Below are positions 1 through 14,811 of a stretch of 64,000 bases of DNA, in pieces (the first letter of the stretch is position 1; each line of letters opens with the position of its first letter). Made by a program: the position numbers and the translations under genes. A model generated the notes under the pieces. That model searched no databases. It was not told the origin of the DNA and worked only from the letters and a program-made list of their open reading frames with translations. Source of the DNA: Ligustrum vulgare (taxonomy: Eukaryota; Streptophyta; Magnoliopsida; Lamiales; Oleaceae); NCBI GenBank assembly GCA_963555705.1, contig OY743180.1, forward strand, positions 36,550,129 to 36,614,128. Direction: 5' to 3'.

Positions 1-3000
1 AAATCGAACTGGCCTTAATAAACATTTCACTAAAAGAAATAATTCCCTTATAAGCAACTAGGTTGTCGGCATATCAAGTGTGTAGTGTTAAAACCATTCC
101 AAAAGACCAGTATTCTACTAGCACTTCTTCTGCAATCAATACAAATATTTAATCATTGTCAAGCAAATCTTAAATAATATTTTAAAGTATACAAAAATAA
201 ACTTTACAATAACAAATCTATTGCAATACTAAAATATGAAATTTCATAAACTTGTCTTACTCCAAATGAAAAAAATTTCAGTAGCAGTTCCTAACAATTG
301 TTACTCGTACATCGACATACCTACCCCAGGTCCTTACCCTATCCGAATAAAAGTTACCAACTTCTTCAACTCCCAGTCCGACTCCTATTAGCTCAGGAAA
401 TCTACTTCAAACATACAATAATAATGAATTCAAAACTGAAAATAAAATCTAAAGGGCCATAAGAATTTATATAAATAAACTACTTCCCTTACGAGAAGTA
501 CGGTTGTGGCCAGTCCAAGCGTCCATATTGAAAACCATCCCAAAAAGACATGCATTCTACGAAAACAGCTTATGTAATTGTTAATAACAATCTTTCTCAA
601 GCAAATCTTTTAAAATATTTTAAAGAAAATAATAGTAAACAATGCAACAATACATATATAGCAATACAAGAAGATGAAATTTCATACACTACTCTTTCTT
701 CTACTTATGAAATTTTAATAACCGCTCCAACCTATTGTTACTCTCACCCCCATTCCTTAAATATAGTGTCTACTTCGGCTATTACTCCAACTGTGACTTA
801 CCTACGACATCCCGTACTCGTATAATAGTTATTACTCACTTCACTCCTACTCCGACTCCTATTAACTCAAGTAATCTGCGTCGAACATACACTAATTATA
901 AATTCGATATTAAAAACTAAATCGAACTGGCCTTAATAAACATTTCACTAAAAGAAATAATTCCCTTATAAGCAACTAGGTTGTCGGCATATCAAGTGTG
1001 TAGTGTTAAAACCATTCCAAAAGACCAGTATTCTACTAGCACTTCTTCTGCAATCAATACAAATATTTAATCATTGTCAAGCAAATCTTAAATAATATTT
1101 TAAAGTATACAAAAATAAACTTTACAATAACAAATCTATTGCAATACTAAAATATGAAATTTCATAAACTTGTCTTACTCCAAATGAAAAAAATTTCAGT
1201 AGCAGTTCCTAACAATTGTTACTCGTACATCGACATACCTACCCCAGGTCCTTACCCTATCCGAATAAAAGTTACCAACTTCTTCAACTCCCAGTCCGAC
1301 TCCTATTAGCTCAGGAAATCTACTTCAAACATACAATAATAATGAATTCAAAACTGAAAATAAAATCTAAAGGGCCATAAGAATTTATATAAATAAACTA
1401 CTTCCCTTACGAGAAGTACGGTTGTAGCCAGTCCAAGCGTCCATATTGAAAAGCATCCCAAAAAGACAAGTATTCTACGAAAAATGCTTATGTAATCGTT
1501 AATAACAATCTTTCTCAAGCAAATCTTTTAAAATATTTTAAAGAAAATAATAGTAAACAATGCAACAATACATATATAGCAATACAAGAAGATGAAATTT
1601 CATACACTACTCTTACTTCTACTTATGAAATTTTAATAACCGCTCCAACCTATTGTTACTCTCACCCCCATTCCTTAAATATAGTGTCTACTTCGGCTAT
1701 TACTCCAACTGTGACTTACCTACGACATCCCGTACTCGTATAATAGTTATTACTCACTTCACTCCTACTCCGACTCCTATTAACTCAAGTAATCTGCGTC
1801 AAACATACAATAATTATAAATTCGATATTAAAAACTAAATCGAACTGGCCATAATAAACATTTCACTAAAAGAAATAATTCCCCTATAAGCAACTAGGTT
1901 GTCGGCATATCAAGTGTGTAGTGTTAAAACCATTCCTAAAGATCAGTATTCTACGAGCACTTCTTCTGCAATCAATACAAATATTTAATCATTGTCAAGC
2001 AAATCTTAAATAATATTTTAAAGTATACAAAAATAAACTTTACAATAATAAATCTATTTCAATTCTAAAATATGAAATTTCATAAACTTGTCTTACTCCA
2101 AATAAAAAAAAAATTCAGTAGCAGTTCCTAACAATTGTTACTCGTACATCGACATACCTACCCCAGGTCCTTACCCTATCCGAATAAAAGTTACCAACTT
2201 CTTCAACTCCCAGTCCGACTCCTATTAGCTCAGGAAATCTACTTCAAACATACAATAATAATGAATTCAAAACTGAAAATAAAATCTAAAGGGCCATAAG
2301 AATTTATATAAATAAACTACTTCCCTTACGAGAAGTACGGTTGTGGCCAGTCCAAGCGTCCATATTGAAAACCATCCCAAAAAGACATGCATTCTACGGA
2401 AACAGCTTATGTAATCGTTAATAACAATCTTTCTCAAGCAAATCTTTTAAAATATTTTAAAGAAAGTAATAGTAAACAATGCAACAATACATATATAGCA
2501 ATACAAGAAGATGAAATTTAATACACTACTCTTACTTCTACTTATGAAATTTTAATAACCGCTCCAACCTATTGTTACTCTCACCCCCATTCCTTAAATA
2601 TAGTGTCTACTTCCGCTATTACTCCAACTGTGACTTACCAACTTCTACGACATCCCGTACTCGTATAATAGTTATTACTCACTTCACTCCTACTCCGACT
2701 CCTATTAACTCAAGTAATCTGCGTCAAACATACACTAATTATAAATTCGATATTAAAAACTAAATCGAACTGGCCGTAATAAACATTTCACTAAAAGAAA
2801 TAATTCTCTTATAAGCAACTAGGTTGTCGGCATATCAAGTGTGTAGTGTTAAAACCATTCCAAAAGACCAGTATTCTACGAGCACTTCTTCTGCGATCAA
2901 TACAAATATTTAATCATTGTCAAGCAAATCTTACATAATATTTTAAAGTATACAAAAATAAACTTTACAATAATAAATCTATTGCAATACTAAAATATGA

Positions 3001-3679
3001 AATTTCATAAACTTGTCTTACTCCAAATAAAAAAAATTTCAGTAGCAGTTCCTAATAATTGTTACTCGTACATCGACATACCTACCCCAGGTCCTTACCC
3101 TATCCGAATAAAAGTTACCAACTTCTTCAACTCCCAGTCCGACTCCTATTAGCTCAGGAAATCTACTTCAAACATACAATAATAATGAATTCAAAACTGA
3201 AAATAAAATCTAAAGGGCCATAAGAATTTATATAAATAAACTACTTCCCTTACGAGAAGTACGGTTGTGGCCAGTCCAAGCGTCCATATTGAAAACCATC
3301 CCAAAAAGACATGCATTCTACGAAAACAGCTTATGTAATCGTTAATAACAATCTTTCTCAAGCAAATCTTTTAAAATATTTTAAAGAAAATAATAGTAAA
3401 CAATGCAACAATACATATATAGCAATACAAGAAGATGAAATTTCATACACTACTCTTTCTTCTACTTATGAAATTTTAATAACCGCTCCAACCTATTGTT
3501 ACTCTCACCCCCATTCCTTAAATATAGTGTCTACTTCGGCTATTACTCCAACTGTGACTTACCTACGACATCCCGTACTCGTATAATAGTTATTACTCAC
3601 TTCACTCCTACTCCGACTCCTATTAACTCAAGTAATCTGCGTCAAACATACACTAATTATAAATTCGATATTAAAAACT
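1..3679. repeat. Higher-order repeat 4-mer, copy 1
   Basis: Four monomers (starts 1, 919, 1837, 2762) that recur as a block 3679 bp downstream with only scattered substitutions visible. For example GTAATTGTTAAT near 574 becomes GTAATCGTTAAT near 4253, and CCTAATAATT near 3053 becomes CCTAACAATT near 6732. Diagnostic variants, such as the AAAAATGCTT unit at position 2 and the CCAACTTCTACG unit at position 3, fall in the same order in both blocks. Confidence 0.9.
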
Positions 3680-6600
3680 AAATCGAACTGGCCTTAATAA
3701 ACATTTCACTAAAAGAAATAATTCCCTTATAAGCAACTAGGTTGTCGGCATATCAAGTGTGTAGTGTTAAAACCATTCCAAAAGACCAGTATTCTACTAG
3801 CACTTCTTCTGCAATCAATACAAATATTTAATCATTGTCAAGCAAATCTTAAATAATATTTTAAAGTATACAAAAATAAACTTTACAATAACAAATCTAT
3901 TGCAATACTAAAATATGAAATTTCATAAACTTGTCTTACTCCAAATGAAAAAAATTTCAGTAGCAGTTCCTAACAATTGTTACTCGTACATCGACATACC
4001 TACCCCAGGTCCTTACCCTATCCGAATAAAAGTTACCAACTTCTTCAACTCCCAGTCCGACTCCTATTAGCTCAGGAAATCTACTTCAAACATACAATAA
4101 TAATGAATTCAAAACTGAAAATAAAATCTAAAGGGCCATAAGAATTTATATAAATAAACTACTTCCCTTACGAGAAGTACGGTTGTGGCCAGTCCAAGCG
4201 TCCATATTGAAAACCATCCCAAAAAGACATGCATTCTACGAAAACAGCTTATGTAATCGTTAATAACAATCTTTCTCAAGCAAATCTTTTAAAATATTTT
4301 AAAGAAAATAATAGTAAACAATGCAACAATACATATATAGCAATACAAGAAGATGAAATTTCATACACTACTCTTTCTTCTACTTATGAAATTTTAATAA
4401 CCGCTCCAACCTATTGTTACTCTCACCCCCATTCCTTAAATATAGTGTCTACTTCGGCTATTACTCCAACTGTGACTTACCTACGACATCCCGTACTCGT
4501 ATAATAGTTATTACTCACTTCACTCCTACTCCGACTCCTATTAACTCAAGTAATCTGCGTCGAACATACACTAATTATAAATTCGATATTAAAAACTAAA
4601 TCGAACTGGCCTTAATAAACATTTCACTAAAAGAAATAATTCCCTTATAAGCAACTAGGTTGTCGGCATATCAAGTGTGTAGTGTTAAAACCATTCCAAA
4701 AGACCAGTATTCTACTAGCACTTCTTCTGCAATCAATACAAATATTTAATCATTGTCAAGCAAATCTTAAATAATATTTTAAAGTATACAAAAATAAACT
4801 TTACAATAACAAATCTATTGCAATACTAAAATATGAAATTTCATAAACTTGTCTTACTCCAAATGAAAAAAATTTCAGTAGCAGTTCCTAACAATTGTTA
4901 CTCGTACATCGACATACCTACCCCAGGTCCTTACCCTATCCGAATAAAAGTTACCAACTTCTTCAACTCCCAGTCCGACTCCTATTAGCTCAGGAAATCT
5001 ACTTCAAACATACAATAATAATGAATTCAAAACTGAAAATAAAATCTAAAGGGCCATAAGAATTTATATAAATAAACTACTTCCCTTACGAGAAGTACGG
5101 TTGTAGCCAGTCCAAGCGTCCATATTGAAAAGCATCCCAAAAAGACAAGTATTCTACGAAAAATGCTTATGTAATCGTTAATAACAATCTTTCTCAAGCA
5201 AATCTTTTAAAATATTTTAAAGAAAATAATAGTAAACAATGCAACAATACATATATAGCAATACAAGAAGATGAAATTTCATACACTACTCTTACTTCTA
5301 CTTATGAAATTTTAATAACCGCTCCAACCTATTGTTACTCTCACCCCCATTCCTTAAATATAGTGTCTACTTCGGCTATTACTCCAACTGTGACTTACCT
5401 ACGACATCCCGTACTCGTATAATAGTTATTACTCACTTCACTCCTACTCCGACTCCTATTAACTCAAGTAATCTGCGTCAAACATACAATAATTATAAAT
5501 TCGATATTAAAAACTAAATCGAACTGGCCATAATAAACATTTCACTAAAAGAAATAATTCCCCTATAAGCAACTAGGTTGTCGGCATATCAAGTGTGTAG
5601 TGTTAAAACCATTCCTAAAGATCAGTATTCTACGAGCACTTCTTCTGCAATCAATACAAATATTTAATCATTGTCAAGCAAATCTTAAATAATATTTTAA
5701 AGTATACAAAAATAAACTTTACAATAATAAATCTATTTCAATTCTAAAATATGAAATTTCATAAACTTGTCTTACTCCAAATAAAAAAAAAATTCAGTAG
5801 CAGTTCCTAACAATTGTTACTCGTACATCGACATACCTACCCCAGGTCCTTACCCTATCCGAATAAAAGTTACCAACTTCTTCAACTCCCAGTCCGACTC
5901 CTATTAGCTCAGGAAATCTACTTCAAACATACAATAATAATGAATTCAAAACTGAAAATAAAATCTAAAGGGCCATAAGAATTTATATAAATAAACTACT
6001 TCCCTTACGAGAAGTACGGTTGTGGCCAGTCCAAGCGTCCATATTGAAAACCATCCCAAAAAGACATGCATTCTACGGAAACAGCTTATGTAATCGTTAA
6101 TAACAATCTTTCTCAAGCAAATCTTTTAAAATATTTTAAAGAAAGTAATAGTAAACAATGCAACAATACATATATAGCAATACAAGAAGATGAAATTTAA
6201 TACACTACTCTTACTTCTACTTATGAAATTTTAATAACCGCTCCAACCTATTGTTACTCTCACCCCCATTCCTTAAATATAGTGTCTACTTCCGCTATTA
6301 CTCCAACTGTGACTTACCAACTTCTACGACATCCCGTACTCGTATAATAGTTATTACTCACTTCACTCCTACTCCGACTCCTATTAACTCAAGTAATCTG
6401 CGTCAAACATACACTAATTATAAATTCGATATTAAAAACTAAATCGAACTGGCCGTAATAAACATTTCACTAAAAGAAATAATTCTCTTATAAGCAACTA
6501 GGTTGTCGGCATATCAAGTGTGTAGTGTTAAAACCATTCCAAAAGACCAGTATTCTACGAGCACTTCTTCTGCGATCAATACAAATATTTAATCATTGTC

Positions 6601-7364
6601 AAGCAAATCTTACATAATATTTTAAAGTATACAAAAATAAACTTTACAATAATAAATCTATTGCAATACTAAAATATGAAATTTCATAAACTTGTCTTAC
6701 TCCAAATAAAAAAAATTTCAGTAGCAGTTCCTAACAATTGTTACTCGTACATCGACATACCTACCCCAGGTCCTTACCCTATCAGAATAAAAGTTACCAA
6801 CTTCTTCAACTCCCAGTCCGACTCCTATTAGCTCAGGAAATCTACTTCAAACATACAATAATAATGAATTCAAAACTGAAAATAAAATCTAAAGGGCCAT
6901 AAGAATTTATATAAATAAACTACTTCCCTTACGAGAAGTACGGTTGTAGCCAGTCCAAGCGTCCATATTGAAAACCATCCCAAAAATACAAGTATTCTAC
7001 GAAAACAGCTTATGTAATCGTTAATAACAATCTTTCTCAAGCAAATCTTTTAAAATATTTTAAAGAAAATAATAGTAAACAATGCAACAATACATATATA
7101 GCAATACAAGAAGATGAAATTTCATACACTACTCTTACTTCTACTTATGAAATTTTAATAACCGCTCCAACCTATTGTTACTCTTACCCCTATTCGTTAA
7201 ATTTAGTGTCTACTTCAGCTATTATTCCAACTGTGACTTACCAACTCCAACAACATCCCGTACTCGTATAATAGTTATTACTCACTTCACTCCTACTCCG
7301 ACTCCTATTAACTCAAGTAATCTACGTCAAACATACACTAATTATAAATTCAATATTAAAAACT
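3680..7364. repeat. Higher-order repeat 4-mer, copy 2
   Basis: Second copy of the 4-mer (monomers at 3680, 4598, 5516, 6441). It matches copy 1 closely until the second half of its fourth monomer. From roughly 7170 onward the sequence switches to variants typical of the long-form family seen after 32 kb (CTCTTACCCC, TTAAATTTAGTG), so the last 200 bp or so belong to a different lineage. Confidence 0.88.
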
Positions 7365-9303
7365 AAATCGAACTGGCCATAATAAACATTTCAGTAAAAG
7401 AATTAATTCCCTTATAAGCGACTAGGTTGTCGGTATATCAAGTGTGGAGTGTTAAAACCATTCCAATAGACCAGTATTCTACGAGCACGTCTTCTGCAAT
7501 CAATACAAATATTTAATCATTGTCAAGCAAATCTTAAATAATATTTTAAAGTATACAAAAATAAACTTTACAATAATAAATCTATTGCAATACTAAAATA
7601 TGAAATTTCATAAACTTGTCTCACTCCAAATAAAAAAATTTCAGTAGAAGTTCCTAACAATTGTTACTCTGAATCACATATTTGTTAAACTTTAGTTCCT
7701 ATTTCCACTTTTACTCGTACATCGACATACCTACCCCAGGTCCTTACCCTATCCGAATAAAAGTTACCAACTTCTTCAACTCCCAGTTCGACTCCTATTA
7801 ACTCAGGAAATCTACTTCAAACATACAATAATAATGAATTCAAAACTGAAAACAAAATCTAAAGGGCCATAAGAATTAAAATAAATAAACTACTTCCCTT
7901 ACGAGAAGTACGGTTGTAGCCAGTCCAAGCTTCCATATTGAAAAGCATCCCGAAATGACAAGTATTCTACGAAAACAGCTTATGTAATCGTTAATAACAA
8001 TCTTTCTCAAGCAAATCTTTTAAAATATTTTAAAGAAAATAATAGTAAACAATGCAACAATACATATATAGCAATACAAGAAGATGAAATTTCATACACT
8101 ACTCTTACTTCTACTTATGAAATTTTAATAACCGCTCCAACCTATTGTTACCCTCACCCCCATTCCTTAAATTTAGTGTCTACTTCAACTATTACTCCAA
8201 CTGTGACTTACCAACTTCTACGACATCCCGTACTCATATAATAGTTATTACTCACTTCACTCCTACTCTGACACCTATTAACTCAAGTAATCTGCGTCAA
8301 ACATACACTAATTATAAATTCAATATTAAAAACTAAATCGAACTGGCCATAATAAACATTTCACTAAAAGAAATAATTCCCTTATAAGCAACTAGGTTGT
8401 CGACATATCAAGTGTGTAGTGTTAAAACCATTCCAAAAGACCAGTATTCTGAGGGCACGTCTTCTGCAATCAATACAAATATTTAATCATTGTCAAGCAA
8501 ATCTTAAATAATTTTTTAAGTATACAAAAATAAACTTTACAATAATAAATTTATTGCAATACTAAAATATGAAATTTCGTAAACTTGTCTTACTCCAAAT
8601 AAAAAAATTTCTGTAGCAGTTCCTAACAATGGTTACTCTTAATCCCATATTTGTTTAACTTTAGTTCCTATTTCCACTTTTACTCGTACATCGACATACC
8701 TACCCCAGGTCCTTCCCCTATCCGAATAAAAGTTACCAACTTCTTCAACTCCCAGTTCGACTCCTATTAACTCAGGAAATCTACTTCAAACATACAATAA
8801 TAATGAATTCAAAACTGCAAACAAAATCTAAAGGGCCATAAGAATTTAAATAAATAAACTACTTCCCTTACGAGAAGTACGGTTGTAGCCAGTCCAAGCG
8901 TCCATACTGAAAACCATCCCAAAAAGACAAGTATTCTACGAAAATAGCTTATGTAATCGTTAATAACAATCTTTCTCAAGCAAATCTTTTAAAATATTTT
9001 AAAGAAAATAATAGTAAACAATGCAACAATACATATATAGCAATACAAGAAGATGAAATTTCATACACTACTCTTACTTCTACTTATGAAATTTTAATAA
9101 CCGCTCCAACCTATTGTTACTCTTACCCCCATTCATTAAATTTAGTGTCTACTTCAGCTATTACTCCAACTGTGGCTTACAACCTTCCACAACATCCCGT
9201 ACTCGTATAATAGTTATTACTCACTTCACTCCTACTCACACTCCTATTAACTCAAGTAATCTACGTCAAACATACACTAATTATAAATTCAAAATTAAAA
9301 ACT
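7365..9303. repeat. Island of long-form satellite monomers
   Basis: Two consecutive monomers of 970 and 969 bp (starts 7365 and 8335). Both keep a segment of about 47 bp after TTGTTACTCT (around 7671 and 8639) that is absent from all other monomers in segment 1 but present in most monomers of segments 2 and 3. They also carry GCACGTCTTCTGC instead of GCACTTCTTCTGC. Flanking monomers are hybrids: the one starting at 9304 begins with long-family variants and becomes short-form by about 9600. Confidence 0.9.
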
Positions 9304-12300
9304 TAATCGAACTGGCCATAATAAACATTTCACTAAAAGAAATAATTCCCTTATAAGCAACTAGGTTGTCGGCATATCAAGTGTGTAGTGTTAAAACCAT
9401 TCAGAAAGACCAGTATTCTACGAGCACGTCTTATGCAATCAATACAAATATTTAATCATTGTCAAGCAAATCTTAAATAATATTTTAAAGTATACAAAAA
9501 TAAACTTTACAATAATAAATCTATTGCAATACTAAAATATGAAATTTCATAAACTTGTCTTACTCCAAATAAAAAAAATTTCAGTAGCAGTTCCTAATAA
9601 TTGTTACTCGTACATCGACATACCTACCCCAGGTCCTTACCCTATCCGAATAAAAGTTACCAACTTCTTCAACTCCCAGTCCGACTCCTATTAGCTCAGG
9701 AAATCTACTTCAAACATACAATAATAATGAATTCAAAACTGAAAATAAAATCTAAAGGGCCATAAGAATTTATATAAATAAACTACTTCCCTTACGAGAA
9801 GTACGGTTGTGGCCAGTCCAAGCGTCCATATTGAAAACCATCCCAAAAAGACATGCATTCTACGAAAACAGCTTATGTAATCGTTAATAACAATCTTTCT
9901 CAAGCAAATCTTTTAAAATATTTTAAAGAAAATAATAGTAAACAATGCAACAATACATATATAGCAATACAAGAAGATGAAATTTCATACACTACTCTTT
10001 CTTCTACTTATGAAATTTTAATAACCGCTCCAACCTATTGTTACTCTCACCCCCATTCCATAAATATAGTGTCTACTTCGGCTATTACTCCAACTGTGAC
10101 TTACCTACGACATCCCGTACTCGTATAATAGTTATTACTCACTTCACTCCTACTCCGACTCCTATTAACTCAAGTAATCTGCGTCAAACATACACTAATT
10201 ATAAATTCGATATTAAAAACTAAATCGAACTGGCCTTAATAAACATTTCACTAAAAGAAATAATTCCCTTATAAGCAACTAGGTTGTCGGCATATCAAGT
10301 GTGTAGTGTTAAAACCATTCCAAAAGACCAGTATTCTACTAGCACTTCTTCTGCAATCAATACAAATATTTAATCATTGTCAAGCAAATCTTAAATAATA
10401 TTTTAAAGTATACAAAAATAAACTTTACAATAATAAATCTATTGCAATACTAAAATATGAAATTTCATAAACTTGTCTTACTCCAAATGAAAAAAAATTC
10501 AGTAGCAGTTCCTAACAATTGTTACTCGTACATCGACATACCTACCCCAGGTCCTTACCCTATCCGAATAAAAGTTACCAACTTCTTCAACTCCCAGTCC
10601 GACTCCTATTAGCTCAGGAAATCTACTTCAAACATACAATAATAATGAATTCAAAACTGAAAATAAAATCTAAAGGGCCATAAGAATTTATATAAATAAA
10701 CTACTTCCCTTACGAGAAGTACGGTTGTAGCCAGTCCAAGCGTCCATATTGAAAAGCATCCCAAAAAGACAAGTATTCTACGAAAAATGCTTATGTAATC
10801 GTTAATAACAATCTTTCTCAAGCAAATCTTTTAAAATATTTTAAAGAAAATAATAGTAAACAATGCAACAATACATGTATAGCAATACAAGAAGATGAAA
10901 TTTCATACACTACTCTTACTTCTACTTATGAAATTTTAATAACCGCTCCAACCTATTGTTACTCTCACCCCCATTCCTTAAATATAGTGTCTACTTCGGC
11001 TATTACTCCAACTGTGACTTACCTACGACATCCCGTACTCGTATAATAGTTATTACTCACTTCACTCCTACTCCGACTCCTATTAACTCAAGTAATTTGC
11101 GTCAAACATACAATAATTATAAATTCGATATTAAAAACTAAATCGAACTGGCCATAATAAACATTTCACTAAAAGAAATAATTCCCCTATAAGCAACTAG
11201 GTTGTCGGCATATCAAGTGTGTAGTGTTAAAACCATTCCTAAAGATCAGTATTCTACGAGCACTTCTTCTGCAATCAATACAAATATTTAATCATTGTCA
11301 AGCAAATCTTAAATAATATTTTAAAGTATACAAAAATAAACTTTACAATAATAAATCTATTTCAATTCTAAAATATGAAATTTCATAAACTTGTCTTACT
11401 CCAAATAAAAAAAAATTCAGTAGCAGTTCCTAACAATTGTTACTCGTACATCGACATACCTACCCCAGGTCCTTACCCTATCCGAATAAAAGTTACCAAC
11501 TTCTTCAACTCCCAGTCCGACTCCTATTAGCTCAGGAAATCTACTTCAAACATACAATAATAATGAATTCAAAACTGAAAATAAAATCTAAAGGGCCATA
11601 AGAATTTATATAAATAAACTACTTCCCTTACGAGAAGTACGGTTGTGGCCAGTCCAAGCGTCCATATTGAAAACCATCCCAAAAAGACATGCATTCTACG
11701 AAAACAGCTTATGTAATCGTTAATAACAATCTTTCTCAAGCAAATCTTTTAAAATATTTTAAAGAAAATAATAGTAAACAATGCAACAATACATATATAG
11801 CAATACAAGAAGATGAAATTTCATACACTACTCTTTCTTCTACTTATGAAATTTTAATAACCGCTCCAACCTATTGTTACTCTCACCCCCATTCCTTAAA
11901 TATAGTGTCTACTTCGACTATTACTCCAACTGTGACTTACCTACGACATCCCGTACTCGTATAATAGTTATTACTCACTTCACTCCTACTCCGACTCCTA
12001 TTAACTCAAGTAATCTGCGTCAAACATACACTAATTATAAATTCGATATTAAAAACTAAATCGAACTGGCCTTAATAAACATTTCACTAAAAGAAATAAT
12101 TCCCTTATAAGCAACTAGGTTGTCGGCATATCAAGTGTGTAGTGTTAAAACCATTCCAAAAGACCAGTATTCTACGAGCACTTCTTCTGCAATCAATACA
12201 AATATTTAATCTTTGTCAAGCAAATCTTAAATAATATTTTAAAGTATAAAAAAATAAACTTTACAATAATAAATCTATTGGAATACTAAAATATGAAATT

Positions 12301-14811
12301 TCATAAACTTGTCTTACTCCAAATGAAAAAAATTTCAGTAGCAGTTCCTAACAATTGTTACTCGTACATCGACATACCTACCCCAGGTCCTTACCCTATC
12401 CGAATAAAAGTTACCAACTTCTTCAACTCCCAGTCCGACTCCTATTAGCTCAGGAAATCTACTTCAAACATACAATAATAATGAATTCAAAACTGAAAAT
12501 AAAATCTAAAGGGCCATAAGAATTTATATAAATAAACTACTTCCCTTACGAGAAGTACGGTTGTAGCCAGTCCAAGCGTCCATATTGAAAAGCATCCCAA
12601 AAAGACAAGTATTCTACGAAAAATGCTTATGTAATCGTTAATAACAATCTTTCTCAAGCAAATCTTTTAAAATATTTTAAAGAAAATAATAGTAAACAAT
12701 GCAACAATACATATATAGCAATACAAGAAGATGAAATTTCATACACTACTCTTACTTCTACTTATGAAATTTTAATAACCGCTCCAACCTATTGTTACTC
12801 TCACCCCCATTCCTTAAATATAGTGTCTACTTCGGCTATTACTCCAACTGTGACTTACCTACGACATCCCGTACTCGTATAATAGTTATTACTCACTTCA
12901 CTCCTACTCCGACTCCTATTAACTCAAGTAATCTGCGTCAAACATACAATAATTATAAATTCGATATTAAAAACTAAATCGAACTGGCCATAATAAACAT
13001 TTCACTAAAAGAAATAATTCCCCTATAAGCAAATAGGTTGTCGGCATATCAAGTGTGTAGTGTTAAAACCATTCCTAAAGATCAGTATTCTACGAGCACT
13101 TCTTCTGCAATCAATACAAATATTTAATCATTGTCAAGCAAATCTTAAATAATATTTTAAAGTATACAAAAATAAACTTTACAATAATAAATCTATTTCA
13201 ATTCTAAAATATGAAATTTCATAAACTTGTCTTACTCCAAATAAAAAAAAATTCAGTAGCAGTTCCTAACAATTGTTACTCGTACATCGACATACCTACC
13301 CCAGGTCCTTACCCTATCCGAATAAAAGTTACCAACTTCTTCAACTCCCAGTCCGACTCCTATTAGCTCAGGAAATCTACTTCAAACATACAATAATAAT
13401 GAATTCAAAACTGAAAATAAAATCTAAAGGGCCATAAGAATTTATATAAATAAACTACTTCCCTTACGAGAAGTACGGTTGTGGCCAGTCCAAGCGTCCA
13501 TATTGAAAACCATCCCAAAAAGACATGCATTCTACGAAAACAGCTTATGTAATCGTTAATAACAATCTTTCTCAAGCAAATCTTTTAAAATATTTTAAAG
13601 AAAATAATAGTAAACAATGCAACAATACATATATAGCAATACAAGAAGATGAAATTTCATACACTACTCTTTCTTCTACTTATGAAATTTTAATAACCGC
13701 TCCAACCTATTGTTACTCTCACCCCCATTCCTTAAATATAGTGTCTACTTCGGCTATTACTCCAACTGTGACTTACCTACGACATCCCGTACTCGTATAA
13801 TAGTTATTACTCACTTCACTCCTACTCCGACTCCTATTAACTCAAGTAATCTGCGTCAAACATACACTAATTATAAATTCGATATTAAAAACTAAATCGA
13901 ACTGGCCTTAATAAACATTTCACTAAAAGAAATAATTCCCTTATAAGCAACTAGGTTGTCGGCATATCAAGTGTGTAGTGTTAAAACCATTCCAAAAGAC
14001 CAGTATTCTACGAGCACTTCTTCTGCAATCAATACAAATATTTAATCATTGTCAAGCAAATCTTAAATAATATTTTAAAGTATAAAAAAATAAACTTTAC
14101 AATAATAAATCTATTGCAATACTAAAATATGAAATTTCATAAACTTGTCTTACTCCAAATGAAAAAAATTTCAGTAGCAGTTCCTAACAATTGTTACTCG
14201 TACATCGACATACCTACCCCAGGTCCTTACCCTATCCGAATAAAAGTTACCAACTTCTTCAACTCCCAGTCCGACTCCTATTAGCTCAGGAAATCTACTT
14301 CAAACATACAATAATAATGAATTCAAAACTGAAAATAAAATCTAAAGGGCCATAAGAATTTATATAAACAAACTACTTCCCTTACGAGAAGTACGGTTGT
14401 AGCCAGTCCAAGCGTCCATATTGAAAAGCATCCCAAAAAGACAAGTATTCTACGAAAACAGCTTATGTAATCGTTAATAACAATCTTTCTCAAGCAAATC
14501 TTTTAAAATATTTTAAAGAAAATAATAGTAAACAATGCAACAATACATATATAGCAATACAAGAAGATGAAATTTCATACACTACTCTTACTTCTACTTA
14601 TGAAATTTTAATAACCGCTCCAACCTATTGTTACTCTCACCCCCATTCCTTAAATATAGTGTCTACTTCGGCTATTACTCCAACTGTGACTTACCTACGA
14701 CATCCCGTACTCGTATAATAGTTATTACTCACTTCACTCCTACTCCGACTCCTATTAACTCAAGTAATCTGCGTCAAACATACAATAATTATAAATTCGA
14801 TATTAAAAACT
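9304..14811. repeat. 2-mer higher-order repeats (about 1836 bp)
   Basis: Monomers alternate between two types. One type carries ACATGCATTCTACG and CTCTTTCTTC (starts 9304, 11140, 12976). The other carries AAGTATTCTACG and CTCTTACTTC (starts 10222, 12058, 13894). Matching positions such as 9853, 11689 and 13525 are spaced exactly 1836 bp. This block overlaps the beginning of the first 8-mer repeat. Confidence 0.8.
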
